Shown: piece by piece, positions 51,940 through 60,547 of the stretch | How the letters are laid out: the number at the start of each line of letters is the position of its first letter | Position numbering within the stretch: position 1 is the first letter of the stretch | From: JAJYVT01 sp035534455 | GTDB lineage: Bacteria; Actinomycetota; Acidimicrobiia; Acidimicrobiales; RAAP-2 | Direction of reading: 5' to 3' | NCBI GenBank assembly: GCA_035534455.1 | Contig: DATLRV010000022.1 | Location: 1-64,000 of the forward strand | DNA: 64,000 bases | Made by a program: the position numbers and the translations under genes | Notes under the pieces: model-generated | What the model saw: the letters and a program-made list of their open reading frames with translations, nothing else | Databases searched by the model: none | Told to the model about the DNA's origin: nothing

Positions 51940-51945
51940 TAGTCT
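51940..51945 (+). promoter_or_regulatory. -10 element TAGTCT of the IMPase gene (leaderless)
   Basis: TAGTCT ends 8 nt before GTG 51954. Upstream, GAGAGGGATCTGCC (51908-51921) and a near copy around 51883-51900 form a direct repeat that might be an operator. Confidence 0.55.
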
Positions 51946-51953
51946 CGCCACCG

Positions 51954-52709
51954 GTGAGCGCCCCGCCACGCGACCCCGAGGATCTACTCGGGGTGCTCGA
52001 CGAGGCGGCGCAGGCGGCGCGCGTCGCCCTGGAGGGGACCAACCCGGGCGACCGGCGCCGGCGCGGGGAGCGCCTCGGTCAATACGCCTTCGACGTCGTG
52101 ACGGACGACGCCGTGTGTGCGGTCCTTCACCGTGAGGGTCTCGGCGTCCTTTCCGAGGAGTCGGGGAGGAGCGGACCGGATTCGGGACTGCTCGCGGTCG
52201 TCGATCCGGTCGACGGCTCCACCAACGCCTCCATCGGGCTCTCCTGGTACGCCACGAGCCTGTGCATCCTGGACGCCACGGGTCCGTGGGTCGCACTCGT
52301 CGCGAATCTGGTGTCGGGCGTCCGCTATCACGCGATCCGGGAACGGGGAGCCTTCCGTGACGGAGGTGCGATCCACCCGTCGACGACCTCCGAGCTCTCC
52401 CGTGCTGTCGTCGGCATCTCGGGTTTTCCCCGCAGGTCTCCGGGTTGGTCCCAGTTCCGGGCGCTCGGGGCCGCCTCGCTCGACATGTGCGCCGTCGCCG
52501 AAGGCACCCTCGACGGATATCTGGTCGCAGGGCATTCGGCGCTTTCGGTGTGGGACTACGTGGCGGCCATGCTGGTCTGCACCGAGGCCGGGGCGGTCGT
52601 TGCCGAGTGCGACGGGCTCGACCTCGCCGTGCGAGACCGCTCCCCGCGCCGGCCCGTCGCAGCGGCCACCCCCGCGCTGGCCGCGGAGCTGGTGGGGGCT
52701 GACCTCTGA
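51954..52709 (+). CDS. inositol monophosphatase-family phosphatase
   Basis: A 251-residue Mg-dependent phosphatase. The metal motif VVDPVDGSTNASIGLSWYATSLCI (WxDPIDGT class) is near residue 82-105, with the upstream Glu pair GVLSEESG, and the second Asp in ALSVWDYVAAMLVCTEAGAVV near 200. ISGFPRR and GAASLDMCAVAEGTLDGYL follow the IMPase/SuhB pattern. Substrates of this family include inositol phosphates, histidinol phosphate, FBP and PAP; the sequence does not decide. The start GTG 51954 is leaderless. It is divergent from a hypothetical gene. Confidence 0.9.
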   Translation: MSAPPRDPEDLLGVLDEAAQAARVALEGTNPGDRRRRGERLGQYAFDVVTDDAVCAVLHREGLGVLSEESGRSGPDSGLLAVVDPVDGSTNASIGLSWYATSLCILDATGPWVALVANLVSGVRYHAIRERGAFRDGGAIHPSTTSELSRAVVGISGFPRRSPGWSQFRALGAASLDMCAVAEGTLDGYLVAGHSALSVWDYVAAMLVCTEAGAVVAECDGLDLAVRDRSPRRPVAAATPALAAELVGADL

Positions 52710-52803
52710 TCGCCGAGGTGTTGCACGTCTCGCGCGAACGGCGCACAATTGACCGTCCCCTCGTGTGGCGGTGCTGCGGGTGCTGCTCGTCCGGAGACGA
52801 TCG

Positions 52804-52876
52804 GGGCGTTTAGCTCAGTCGGTAGAGCAGCTCGCTTACAACGAGCAGGTCGTCGGTTCGATCCCGGCAGCGCCCA
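52804..52876 (+). tRNA. tRNA-Val (anticodon UAC)
   Basis: Cloverleaf visible by eye. The acceptor is GGGCGTT (52804-52810) with AGCGCCC (52869-52875). The anticodon stem is GCTCG/CGAGC around loop CTTACAA with anticodon TAC, which reads GTA (Val). The T arm is GTCGG-TTCGATC-CCGGC. The 3' CCA is not encoded: ACCC follows. Confidence 0.95.
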
Positions 52877-53126
52877 CCCCTTTTGTCACGGCGCGAGACG
52901 CCGACCCGGGAGCGGTTTGTCGGGGGTCCTCGTCGCTACGGTCGGCGGGGAGGCCGTCTCGGATGAGGTAGGTGGGCTGAACGACGCCGAGCTCGACCAC
53001 GACGAGGCGGCGGCGACCAACTCGGCCATGTCCGCCGAGGTCGGCCTCGACGGTCCTCTGAGCGCGGACACGACCGACCCGCACCCGCCCTCGTCGTGCG
53101 GTGCGGGCCGGTCGACGGTGCGACGT

Positions 53127-54086
53127 TCAGGACCCGTTGCTCGGGTCGGGATCGAGGGCACGATTCTCCGTGAAGCCTGACGGGATGACCGGGTGGAGTT
53201 TTGCCAGGTTCGCAGACGTCGCGGGGAGGAACTGGTAGTCGTCCTGGACCGTCTGCATGCCGCCGGGGGCGCCCTGTCCGGTGCCCGGGTTGGGAGCCGT
53301 GACCACCGTGCGGACCGGTAGGTGGCTCGAGGCGTCCACCCAGATGTCACCCGAGGAGCCCGGTCCGTCGAAGCCGGAGATGGCGAGCTCGACCGTCTGG
53401 ACGCCGTCGACGGTGGCGTTGCCGACCACTCGCGCGTTGCCAGCGGCGATCTCCTGCTGGATGTCCGCGGCGGTCAGGGGCAGGTTGAAGCTCACCTGCG
53501 CGGACTTCTGGTCCACCCACTGCCGGTCGTGGTAGTCGACGTCGACCGCCTCGCCCGCCGTCGTGACGGACGTGCCCCAGGGGAACTCGTCGAAGACGGT
53601 CGCGCCGGCCGGCATCGTGCCGGTCTGCCCGAAGTCCTGGACCAGGCCGGAATCCGTACAGCCGCTAAGGCCCGTGCAGTCTTGGAAGAACTCGATACGC
53701 TCGCTAACCGTCTGTCCGGGGCTCGGGTCCCACGGGCTCACCCACTCATGGAGGGTAAGCGTGACCCCCGGCGTCGACTGCACCTCCTGGTCGTAGAGCA
53801 CATCGGTGCTCGACGTCTGCAGCGCGTCGACCAGCTGCGCCGTGATCTTGGTCGCGGACGGAACGGCGGTGGAGCCGCCTGGACCCCGTGACGCGAGGGA
53901 GCCCGCGACGACGCCGGCACCGACGGCGATGGCCGCGCAGCCGCCGACGAGCGCCACCCGCTTGTGCGTGACGTGTGGCGGCCGGGCGCGAGCCACGCCG
54001 GGTGCGAGGCGCCGTTGGGCGGCGAAGAGCTCCTCCAGCAGCTCTGACTCGAAGGGGTGGAGCGGATCGTCGATGGAATTTCTCAT
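53127..54086 (-). CDS. membrane protein coupled to ECF sigma, probable anti-sigma-like
   Basis: A 319-residue protein. A short cytoplasmic N-terminus (about 1-45; PFESELLEELFAAQRRLAPG) precedes one membrane segment (VALVGGCAAIAVGAGVVAGSLA, about 44-65). An outer region of about 250 residues has beta character: VSERIEFFQDCTGLSGCTD with a cysteine pair, GATVFDEFPWGTS, and DIWVDASSHLPVRTVV. The last phrase is like the 'conversion of model parameter' pieces in CU044_5270-type exported proteins. It overlaps the ECF sigma gene by four bases, the normal place for a membrane anti-sigma factor, but there is no clear zinc-binding anti-sigma motif. The role is inferred. Confidence 0.75.
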   Translation of the reverse strand: MRNSIDDPLHPFESELLEELFAAQRRLAPGVARARPPHVTHKRVALVGGCAAIAVGAGVVAGSLASRGPGGSTAVPSATKITAQLVDALQTSSTDVLYDQEVQSTPGVTLTLHEWVSPWDPSPGQTVSERIEFFQDCTGLSGCTDSGLVQDFGQTGTMPAGATVFDEFPWGTSVTTAGEAVDVDYHDRQWVDQKSAQVSFNLPLTAADIQQEIAAGNARVVGNATVDGVQTVELAISGFDGPGSSGDIWVDASSHLPVRTVVTAPNPGTGQGAPGGMQTVQDDYQFLPATSANLAKLHPVIPSGFTENRALDPDPSNGS

Positions 54087-54688
54087 GGGATCACCTCGGT
54101 GGTTGGTAAGGGTCGGAGCGACGAGCGTTCGGCGGTGCCGCCATCGAGCTGGCGCTGTAAGGCGCGTCGTGCGCGATGCAGCCGGACGCGGAAGACCGAT
54201 GGGCGTACGCCGGCGACGAAGGCCGCCTGCTCGTTGGTGAGACCCTCGTGGCCGATCAGGAAGAGCACCTCCCGGTGGCGCTCCGGCAGCTGCGCCATCG
54301 CCTCCTCCAGGGCTGCTCGCTCGCGGGAGGCGTCGATCTGCTCTTCGATGCGCGCCATGTCGTCGGCGTCGAGGTGCCGCTGGCCGGCCTGGCGGCGAGC
54401 CAGCTCGCGAATGCGGCTCTCACGGCGAAGCGTCCGCACCCACTGGCGATGGGCGACACCGAGGATCCACGCCGGCGCGCTGCCGCGTCGGGGGTCGAAG
54501 CCACCGCCGCTCTCCAGGAGCGCCAGGAAGGTGGCGGCGACGAGGTCGACGACGTCGGCGGGTTCGCTGCAGCGACGGGCTGCGTAGCGAAGCACCAAGT
54601 GGCGGTAGCGGCGGAAGATCAGCTCCAGGGCCGCGGGGTCCGTTCGGAGCCGCGCCAGCAGCTCAGCGTCGGTCGGCTCGTCGGTCAC
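54083..54688 (-). CDS. ECF-type RNA polymerase sigma factor
   Basis: A 201-residue sigma-70 family protein of the ECF group. Region 2 is LRTDPAALELIFRRYRHLVLRYAARRCSEPADVVDLVAATFLA. The connecting part has SGGGFDPRRGSAPAWILGVAHRQWVRTLRR. Region 4 is LPERHREVLFLIGHEGLTNEQAAFVAGVRPSVFRVRLHRARRAL, a complete helix-turn-helix. There is no region 1 or 3. The start is GTG 54688. Its partner downstream is a single-pass membrane protein; together they likely sense an external signal. The target promoter is not seen. Confidence 0.92.
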   Translation of the reverse strand: MTDEPTDAELLARLRTDPAALELIFRRYRHLVLRYAARRCSEPADVVDLVAATFLALLESGGGFDPRRGSAPAWILGVAHRQWVRTLRRESRIRELARRQAGQRHLDADDMARIEEQIDASRERAALEEAMAQLPERHREVLFLIGHEGLTNEQAAFVAGVRPSVFRVRLHRARRALQRQLDGGTAERSSLRPLPTTEVIP

Positions 54689-55039
54689 GTCTTATATTGG
54701 TGAGCCGGCGCCCTGGCGTTACAGCCGACGCGGCCCAGTTACTCAGCGCCCCGCGCCGGATCCCGAGGAGCCCGCAAGCCGCCCGGGGCCGGAACGACCG
54801 GCCCGGGGTCATCTGGAAGCCGAGGTAGGTGGCCATGTGTACGGCCTCTTCGGCTCCGAGCCCCCGTGGCCCTTCCTGCAGCAGGACGTCGATGAGGTGG
54901 CTGGCTTCCCAGAGACCGAACGCGTGCGGCGGTGCCAAGATCTACCATCACCAGGGCCGAATCACGCCTATGTGGTCAGCTCACACCTATGTTTCGGCCG
55001 GGCCGCGGCATGGCCACACGACAGCGGAAGGAGCAGACG
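54689..55039. other. 351-bp region between the ECF sigma and deacetylase genes
   Basis: A divergent promoter region. One minus-strand frame, 54663-54938, gives a protein-like segment (HLIDVLLQEGPRGLGAEEAV) that overlaps the sigma start; it may be a remnant, and I do not call it a gene. Upstream of the sigma start the minus strand reads CACCAATATAAGAC, AT-rich and perhaps a promoter. Confidence 0.35.
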
Positions 55040-55993
55040 TTGGGATCCATCACAGAGGACCTGGCTACTTGGAAATGGGGCCAAGGTCGGTTCGAAGAGA
55101 TCTTCGGTCTGCGCTCACCCGGTCCGTTCGTGGAGAACTGGCCGAAGGATACGCGTATCGCCATCCTCCTCACCTTTGACACCCAAGGTGACGTGGACGC
55201 AGCAGCCACGTGGGCCAGCCACACCAACGCGTTCTGGCCGAACGGAGCGATCAACTACTGCGACCTCACCATGCGCCAGTACGACATCCACGAAGGTGTC
55301 AGCAGAGTGAGTCGCATTCTCAGGAAGCACGACGTCCGGGCGACGTTTCTGTATTGCGGGTTGACCGCTGAGTGGTATCCGGACGTCATCAAGGCCATGA
55401 TGGACGAGGGTCACGAGATCGGCGTCCATGGCTACCGGCACATCGGCCTCTGCTATCTCACCGAGGACCAAGAGCGCGAGGAGGTGGAGCGGGCCACCGA
55501 CGCGGTGAGCGCCGTCGTGGGCTACCGCCCGAAAGGTTGGCGAACTCCTCGGTACACGACCAGCGAGCGCACGCTGGACCTGCTTCGCGACGCCGGGTAC
55601 CAATGGCAGAGCGACTTCCACGATTGCGACTTCCCCTACCTTCTCACGAAGGACGATCGGCCAATCGTGGCGATCCCCGCGGGCAACGACGATTGGGGGA
55701 TGTACCTCATGCTCGGCTCGGGTGCCCCGCCGCAGATGGGTGGTACCCCCTACGGGACGACCGAGGGGATCTTCAGCTCAGTCAAGGCAGAGTTCGACGT
55801 CCTGTACGAAGAGTCAGCCGAGGAGCCCCGAGTCCTTCAATGGTGCATGCACCCCAAGATCTCGGGCCGTCCCTTCCGCGCCGCCGTGCTCGACAGGCTG
55901 ATTGCCTACATCAAGGACCACGACGGAGTCTGGTTCGCCACGTGCGGGGAGATCGCCTCGCTCGGCCTGCCGAGTGCCGTGGGCGCCCGCTGA
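55040..55993 (+). CDS. polysaccharide deacetylase-family (NodB/PuuE-like) hydrolase
   Basis: A 317-residue cytosolic carbohydrate-esterase-4 fold. It has ILLTFDTQGDVDAAATWASH (metal/catalytic Asp region), ATFLYCGLTAEWYPDVIKAM, GHEIGVHGYRHIGLCYLTED with the HGYRH metal pair, GWRTPRYTTSERTLDLLRDA and LQWCMHPKISGRPFRAAVLD. It lacks a signal peptide, and the group includes PuuE-type allantoinases and some peptidoglycan deacetylases. The start is probably TTG 55040, since GGAAGGAG lies 6-7 nt upstream; in-frame ATG 55010 and 54989 have no ribosome site. It precedes malate synthase G, which uses glyoxylate, a product of allantoin breakdown. That link is inference. Its codon use looks less GC-rich than its neighbours. 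Confidence 0.82.
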   Translation: MGSITEDLATWKWGQGRFEEIFGLRSPGPFVENWPKDTRIAILLTFDTQGDVDAAATWASHTNAFWPNGAINYCDLTMRQYDIHEGVSRVSRILRKHDVRATFLYCGLTAEWYPDVIKAMMDEGHEIGVHGYRHIGLCYLTEDQEREEVERATDAVSAVVGYRPKGWRTPRYTTSERTLDLLRDAGYQWQSDFHDCDFPYLLTKDDRPIVAIPAGNDDWGMYLMLGSGAPPQMGGTPYGTTEGIFSSVKAEFDVLYEESAEEPRVLQWCMHPKISGRPFRAAVLDRLIAYIKDHDGVWFATCGEIASLGLPSAVGAR

Positions 55994-56167
55994 TCGGCCT
56001 GCCGGGTAGCCCGACGCCCACACTCGGAGCGCTGTCGCTTCAACACTCGGCCCACCTGCTGCTTCTTCAACCCGCCGGGTCCCTCAAGCGTCCCTCGAGC
56101 TGCGCGGAAGCGGACTGCATGGGCGAGCGCGGCATACGATTGCCACTCCCTGACCGTGGGAGGTGCG

Positions 56168-58348
56168 GTGAACGATCTGGTGGACATCGGAGGTGGCTAC
56201 GGGCTCGAGCCAGTCCTGCATCGCTTCTTGGTCGAAGAGGCGCTGCCCGGGACTGGCGTCGACGAGGGCGAGTTCTGGCACGGCTTCGCTCGTCTCATGG
56301 ACGAGTTCGGCTCGCGCAACGCCGTCCTCCTTGCCGACCGGAGCCGGCTGCAGTCGGCACTCGACGCGTGGCACGAGGAGCATGCATGGGAACCGGGTCC
56401 GTATCGCGAGTTCCTCGAGGAGATCGGGTACGTGGTTCCGGCGGGCGAGCCCTTCGTCATCACCACGTCGGGGGTCGATCCTGAGATTGCCGAGGTGAGC
56501 GGCCCCCAGCTCGTCGTCCCCGTCTTGAACGCCCGGTACGCGCTGAACGCCGCCAACGCCCGCTGGGGCTCCCTGTACGACGCCCTCTACGGCACCGACG
56601 CGCTGGGTTCGCGCCCCCCCGACGGGCCCTATGACCCCGAGCGCGGGGCGGCGGTAATTGCCTGGTGCCGATCCTTCCTCGACGAAGCGGTACCTCTGGA
56701 GCTGGGGTCCCACGCGGAGGTGACCCGGTATCGCGCGGCGGAGGGCAAGCTCGTGGCCGAAAGGCCCGACGACGAGGTCGGATTGGCCGATCCGTCGGTC
56801 TTCGTCGGCTACCGCGGGCCCGCCGAGTCCCCGACCTCCCTGCTCCTCCGCCACCACGGCCTCCACATCGAGCTCGTGATCGACGATCAGCATCCCGTCG
56901 GGCGGGAGGACCGAGCCGGAGTCGCTGATGTCGTCCTCGAGTCCGCGCTCACGACGATCATGGACTGCGAGGACTCCGTGGCCGCCGTCGACGCGGCGGA
57001 CAAGGTCGCCATCTACCGGAATTGGCTCGCGCTCATGAAGGGAGACCTGACCGCTGACGTCGACAAGGGCCAAGGTTCGTTCGTCCGGCGCCTCAACGAC
57101 GATCGGTCGTTCACGGGGGTGGACGGCGCCGATCACGTCCTGCCGTCCCGGGCGCTCATGTTGGTCCGCAACGTCGGGATCCACATGATGACCGACGCGG
57201 TCGTCGACGCCAGCGGAGGCCCGGTTCCCGAAGGGATCTTGGACGCGGTCGTCACGGTCCTGTGCGCTCTGCACGACCTGCGTCGCGGCTCGGGGCAGCA
57301 CAACTCCCGCTACGGCTCCGTCTACGTGGTGAAACCCAAGCTCCACGGGCCGGCCGAGGTCGAATTCGTGGACGCCTTGTTCGGCGGCGTCGAGTCCGTC
57401 CTGGGCCTGCCGCCCGCCACGGTGAAGATCGGGCTCATGGACGAGGAGCGCAGGACGACGGTCAACCTCGCCGAATGCATCCGCGCCGCCAGTGCCCGGA
57501 TCGCGTTCATCAACACCGGGTTCCTCGACCGCACGGGCGACGAGATCCACACCTCCATGCGGGCCGGCCCGGTGATGCGCAAGGCGGCCATGCGCGGCGC
57601 GCGCTGGTACACGGCGTACGAGGACCAGAACGTCGACGTCGGTTTGGCCTGTGGCCTGCGTGGCCGGGCTCAGATCGGAAAGGGCATGTGGACGGCAGCG
57701 GACCTCATGGCCGACATGCTGAAAGTGAAGATCGCGCATCCCATGGCCGGTGCCAACACCGCCTGGGTGCCGTCGCCGACCGCTGCCACCCTCCACGCGG
57801 TGCACTACCACCGCGTGGACGTGTCCGAGCGTCAGGCGCAGCTCGCCGGCGGGTCCCGCGCCACCATCGACGACTTGCTCGTCCGACCACTCGAACCGGC
57901 CCCGTCGTGGAGCGAGGACGAGATCCGACAGGAGCTCGAGAACAACGCCCAGGGAATACTCGGCTACGCCGTGCGCTGGATCGACCAGGGTGTCGGGTGC
58001 TCGAAGGTCCCCGACATCCACGACATCGCCCAGATGGAAGACAGGGCGACGTGCCGGATCTCCTCGCAGCACATCGCCAACTGGCTGCATCACGGTGTGG
58101 TGACCCACGACACCGTGCTCGCCACCCTGCGGAGGATGGCCGAGGTCGTCGATCGCCAGAACGCGGGTGACCCCGCCTACCGGCCGATGGCGCCGGGCTA
58201 CGACGAGCCGGCCTTTCTCGGGGCGTGCGACCTCGTGTTCACCGGTGTCGAGCAGCCCAACGGGTACACCGAGCCGGTCTTGCACGCCCGGCGGCGCCAA
58301 CGGAAGACTCTGGACGCAGGACGCGATGGGAGCGTGGTGGCCAGATGA
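56168..58348 (+). CDS. glcB: malate synthase G
   Basis: A 726-residue monomeric malate synthase that condenses acetyl-CoA and glyoxylate to malate. Motifs: LNARYALNAANARWGSLYDALYGTDAL near 120-146, IMDCEDSVAAVDAADKV (metal/general region), ALMLVRNVGIHMMTDAV (catalytic Arg), KPKLHGPAEVEFV, KIGLMDEERRTTVNL (metal Glu), AFINTGFLDRTGDEIHTSM, and C-terminal FTGVEQPNGYTEPVLHARRR. Length matches GlcB (about 725). GTG 56168 is chosen because GGGAGGTG sits just upstream; GTG 56156 adds four residues. No isocitrate lyase is near, so glyoxylate may come from glycolate or purines. The stop overlaps the GlcG-like start (ATGA). Confidence 0.96.
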   Translation: MNDLVDIGGGYGLEPVLHRFLVEEALPGTGVDEGEFWHGFARLMDEFGSRNAVLLADRSRLQSALDAWHEEHAWEPGPYREFLEEIGYVVPAGEPFVITTSGVDPEIAEVSGPQLVVPVLNARYALNAANARWGSLYDALYGTDALGSRPPDGPYDPERGAAVIAWCRSFLDEAVPLELGSHAEVTRYRAAEGKLVAERPDDEVGLADPSVFVGYRGPAESPTSLLLRHHGLHIELVIDDQHPVGREDRAGVADVVLESALTTIMDCEDSVAAVDAADKVAIYRNWLALMKGDLTADVDKGQGSFVRRLNDDRSFTGVDGADHVLPSRALMLVRNVGIHMMTDAVVDASGGPVPEGILDAVVTVLCALHDLRRGSGQHNSRYGSVYVVKPKLHGPAEVEFVDALFGGVESVLGLPPATVKIGLMDEERRTTVNLAECIRAASARIAFINTGFLDRTGDEIHTSMRAGPVMRKAAMRGARWYTAYEDQNVDVGLACGLRGRAQIGKGMWTAADLMADMLKVKIAHPMAGANTAWVPSPTAATLHAVHYHRVDVSERQAQLAGGSRATIDDLLVRPLEPAPSWSEDEIRQELENNAQGILGYAVRWIDQGVGCSKVPDIHDIAQMEDRATCRISSQHIANWLHHGVVTHDTVLATLRRMAEVVDRQNAGDPAYRPMAPGYDEPAFLGACDLVFTGVEQPNGYTEPVLHARRRQRKTLDAGRDGSVVAR

Positions 58349-58776
58349 GCACGATCACGTTGGAGCAGGCACGCCAGATTGTCGACGGCGCGCTGCAGGC
58401 TGGCCGAGAGCGTGGCCTTGCGCCTCTTTCGGTGGTGGTCCTGGATGCCGGGGGCCACGTGAAGATGTTCGAGCGCGAGGACGGCGCGTCGAATCTCCGT
58501 TTCGAGGTGGCCCACGGCAAGGCGTACGGCGCGCTCGGCCTCGGCATGGGGTCGCGGGCGATCATGCGCCGCGCGGAGCAACAGCCCACCTTCGTCGCGT
58601 CGGTGACCGCGGCCTTCGGCGGTTCCCTCGTGCCGGTACCCGGTGGCGTCCTCGTCAGGGACCCGTCGGGCGAGGTCATCGGCGCCGTCGGGGTCACGGG
58701 CGATTCCTCGGACAACGACGAGGCGGCCGCGGTGGCGGGCATCGAGACGGCGGGTTGCGTCGCGGACACCGGCTGA
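58345..58776 (+). CDS. GlcG/HbpS-family protein
   Basis: A 143-residue small protein of the GlcG/HbpS (DUF336) family. It has the family opening ITLEQARQIVDGALQAGRE, then VVVLDAGGHVKMFEREDGA, the FEVAHGKAYGALGLGMGSR segment and VPGGVLVRDPSGEVIGAVGVTG, ending DNDEAAAVAGIE. GlcG genes often sit in glycolate/glyoxylate operons; HbpS homologues bind haem or cobalamin. No signal peptide is seen. It overlaps glcB by four bases, which supports a role with glyoxylate metabolism. The precise activity is unknown. Confidence 0.88.
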   Translation: MSTITLEQARQIVDGALQAGRERGLAPLSVVVLDAGGHVKMFEREDGASNLRFEVAHGKAYGALGLGMGSRAIMRRAEQQPTFVASVTAAFGGSLVPVPGGVLVRDPSGEVIGAVGVTGDSSDNDEAAAVAGIETAGCVADTG

Positions 58777-59208
58777 GACGACGGGCGGGAAGGCGTACGA
58801 CCTCTCGTGCCGTGGATTCGGCCGTGACACGCGAACCTCACCACCGACGCCGGCAGCCGTGGGCAGATCATCGCGTCGCCCCTCGGCCCCCACATCGCCG
58901 GGTTCGTGGTCGTCGGTGGGACCGCTCGGGCTCCACGCCCCGGCTCCGGCCGGTAGCTTGAACTCGTGCGCCGCTGCCCGACCCCCTTGCATGGTGCGGC
59001 GGCCGGGATACGGCGGAGCCTGGAGCCGCCCTCCTCTCCGGCGGCTCGTCGACGCCGGAGGGGAGGCACGGCAGATGGCGCTACCCATTCTCCGGTCCGT
59101 CGGCCTGAACGGGCGCTCCCCCCCGCCGGCCCCTGGTGCAATCCGTCGAGCGCGATGGGTATCGCCCACACCACACACGGCACCATCTAGGCGACGAGGC
59201 TCCGCCGG
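58777..59208. other. 432-bp region upstream of the desaturase gene
   Basis: It contains TAGCTT (58954-58959) 6 nt before GTG 58966, the start of a possible 74-residue leaderless ORF (58966-59190) that ends 18 nt before the desaturase start and has no recognisable features. A perfect 8-bp hairpin, GAGCCGCC (59023-59030) with GGCGGCTC (59040-59047), lies inside it. The region could be a structured leader; I recognise no known riboswitch. Confidence 0.4.
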
Positions 59209-60330
59209 ATGTACCCCACCCCACTCGAGGAACGTCCTTTGGAACGAGACGACCCCGATGCCGCGACCCCGACCGTCTCGACCGCAGACTTCCGAGAGCT
59301 CGCCCTGCAGGTTCGTGCGGCCGGCCTGCTCGATCGTCGACGTGCCTACTACGTCGCCAAGATCTGCCTGACCATCGCGGCGTTGGCAGGTGGGTGGGCC
59401 GCGTTCGTGACCGTCGGTGATTCGTGGCTGGTCCTCGGCGTCGCCGTGCTCCTCGGTGCAGTGTTCGCCCAGTTGGGCTTTCTCGGTCACGATGCTGGAC
59501 ACCAGCAGATCTTCGCCTCGCGACGCGCGAACAGACTGGTCGGGCTCCTGGTCGGGAACGTGCTCATCGGATTGAGCTTCGGGTGGTGGGTCCCCAAGCA
59601 CAACGCGCACCACTCACACCCGAACGAGATGGAACGTGATCCCGACGTCGGGTCCGACTTCTTCGGGATCTTCGGAGATCCCGCTGCCAAGGAGCGCACA
59701 GGTCTCGGCCGCCTGTTCGTGCGGTGGCGGGCGCCGCTCTTCTTTCCACTCATGCTCCTGCGAAGCCTGGGTCTGCACGTAGGCGGTGCCCGCCAACTCT
59801 TCTCTCGACATGACCGAGGGGCGATCGGGGAAGGACTGTTGATCCTGGCCCATGCGGCGACGTTCCTCACGCTGGTGGCGGTGGTGCTCAGCCCTCTCAA
59901 AGCGCTTGCATTCGTCGCCGTGCAACAGGCGGTGTTCTCGCTCTACATTGGGTTGAGCTTCGCGCCCAATCACAAGGGGATGCCGCTCGTTCCGGCGGGC
60001 TCGAAGCTGGACTTCGCCCACCGCCAGGTCGTCACGTCTCGTAACGTCGCCGGAGGTGCGGTGCTCACCTTCGTGTTGGGCGGCCTCGACTATCAGATCG
60101 AGCACCATCTCTTTCCGTCGATGCCGCGGCCCAATCTCCGGCATGCGCAGCGGCTCGTCAAAGCGTTCTGCTGCACCAACCGCCTCACGTACTGCGAGGT
60201 GAGCTTCTTCAATTCCTTCCGGCTGATCGTCCGGCACCTGCGAGCTTCGTCAGGTGATGAGCGAACCGTTCGGAACAACCTCGCGGTGCCGGGGGAGCTG
60301 CAGTCCACGCTGCAATCCAATAGGCCCTGA
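59209..60330 (+). CDS. membrane fatty-acid desaturase (acyl-lipid/acyl-CoA type)
   Basis: A 373-residue membrane di-iron enzyme. The three histidine boxes are HDAGH (H94-H98), HNAHH (131-135) and QIEHH (296-300), the last with Q in place of the first His, as in front-end and some acyl-lipid desaturases. Four hydrophobic segments lie at about 48-90, 105-125, 165-180 and 210-250. No cytochrome b5 domain is fused, so it needs a separate ferredoxin or reductase. Position specificity is unknown; QIEHH enzymes often desaturate toward the carboxyl side of an existing bond. It starts at ATG 59209. Confidence 0.9.
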   Translation: MYPTPLEERPLERDDPDAATPTVSTADFRELALQVRAAGLLDRRRAYYVAKICLTIAALAGGWAAFVTVGDSWLVLGVAVLLGAVFAQLGFLGHDAGHQQIFASRRANRLVGLLVGNVLIGLSFGWWVPKHNAHHSHPNEMERDPDVGSDFFGIFGDPAAKERTGLGRLFVRWRAPLFFPLMLLRSLGLHVGGARQLFSRHDRGAIGEGLLILAHAATFLTLVAVVLSPLKALAFVAVQQAVFSLYIGLSFAPNHKGMPLVPAGSKLDFAHRQVVTSRNVAGGAVLTFVLGGLDYQIEHHLFPSMPRPNLRHAQRLVKAFCCTNRLTYCEVSFFNSFRLIVRHLRASSGDERTVRNNLAVPGELQSTLQSNRP

Positions 60331-60547
60331 GCGGACGCGCCGCTCGCGGGCGCTGCCCGTGCCCGTCGAACCGGGCTCATCGGGTTCGCGACGGTCGTGA
60401 GATCGTCGCCCGGTCGGATCCGCACGCCACTTGGGGCGAGTGGCTCGTGGAGCGTCCGCAGCCCACGATGCTCGCATACGCCGCGCGCGCGTGCGTTCCG
60501 GGTCATCGGGCTAGATGTTGGCGCGCTTCTGGAGGCAAGCTGAAGGG

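Noticed and set aside
52804..52876. tRNA-Val as an integration site of a mobile island
   Set aside because: No integrase gene follows and no direct repeat of the tRNA 3' end is seen in the window.
53127..53180. A plus-strand ORF from about 52917 to 53180 after tRNA-Val
   Set aside because: It has no ribosome site or family features and runs into the anti-sigma gene on the other strand. Real only if a transcript is shown.
54663..54938. A 91-residue minus-strand ORF next to the ECF sigma gene
   Set aside because: It overlaps the sigma start and is not recognised. The composition is protein-like in part, so a gene remnant is possible, but evidence is too weak to call.
58777..59208. Riboswitch upstream of the desaturase
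   Set aside because: An 8-bp hairpin exists but no conserved riboswitch core was recognised, so it is only noted as a hairpin.
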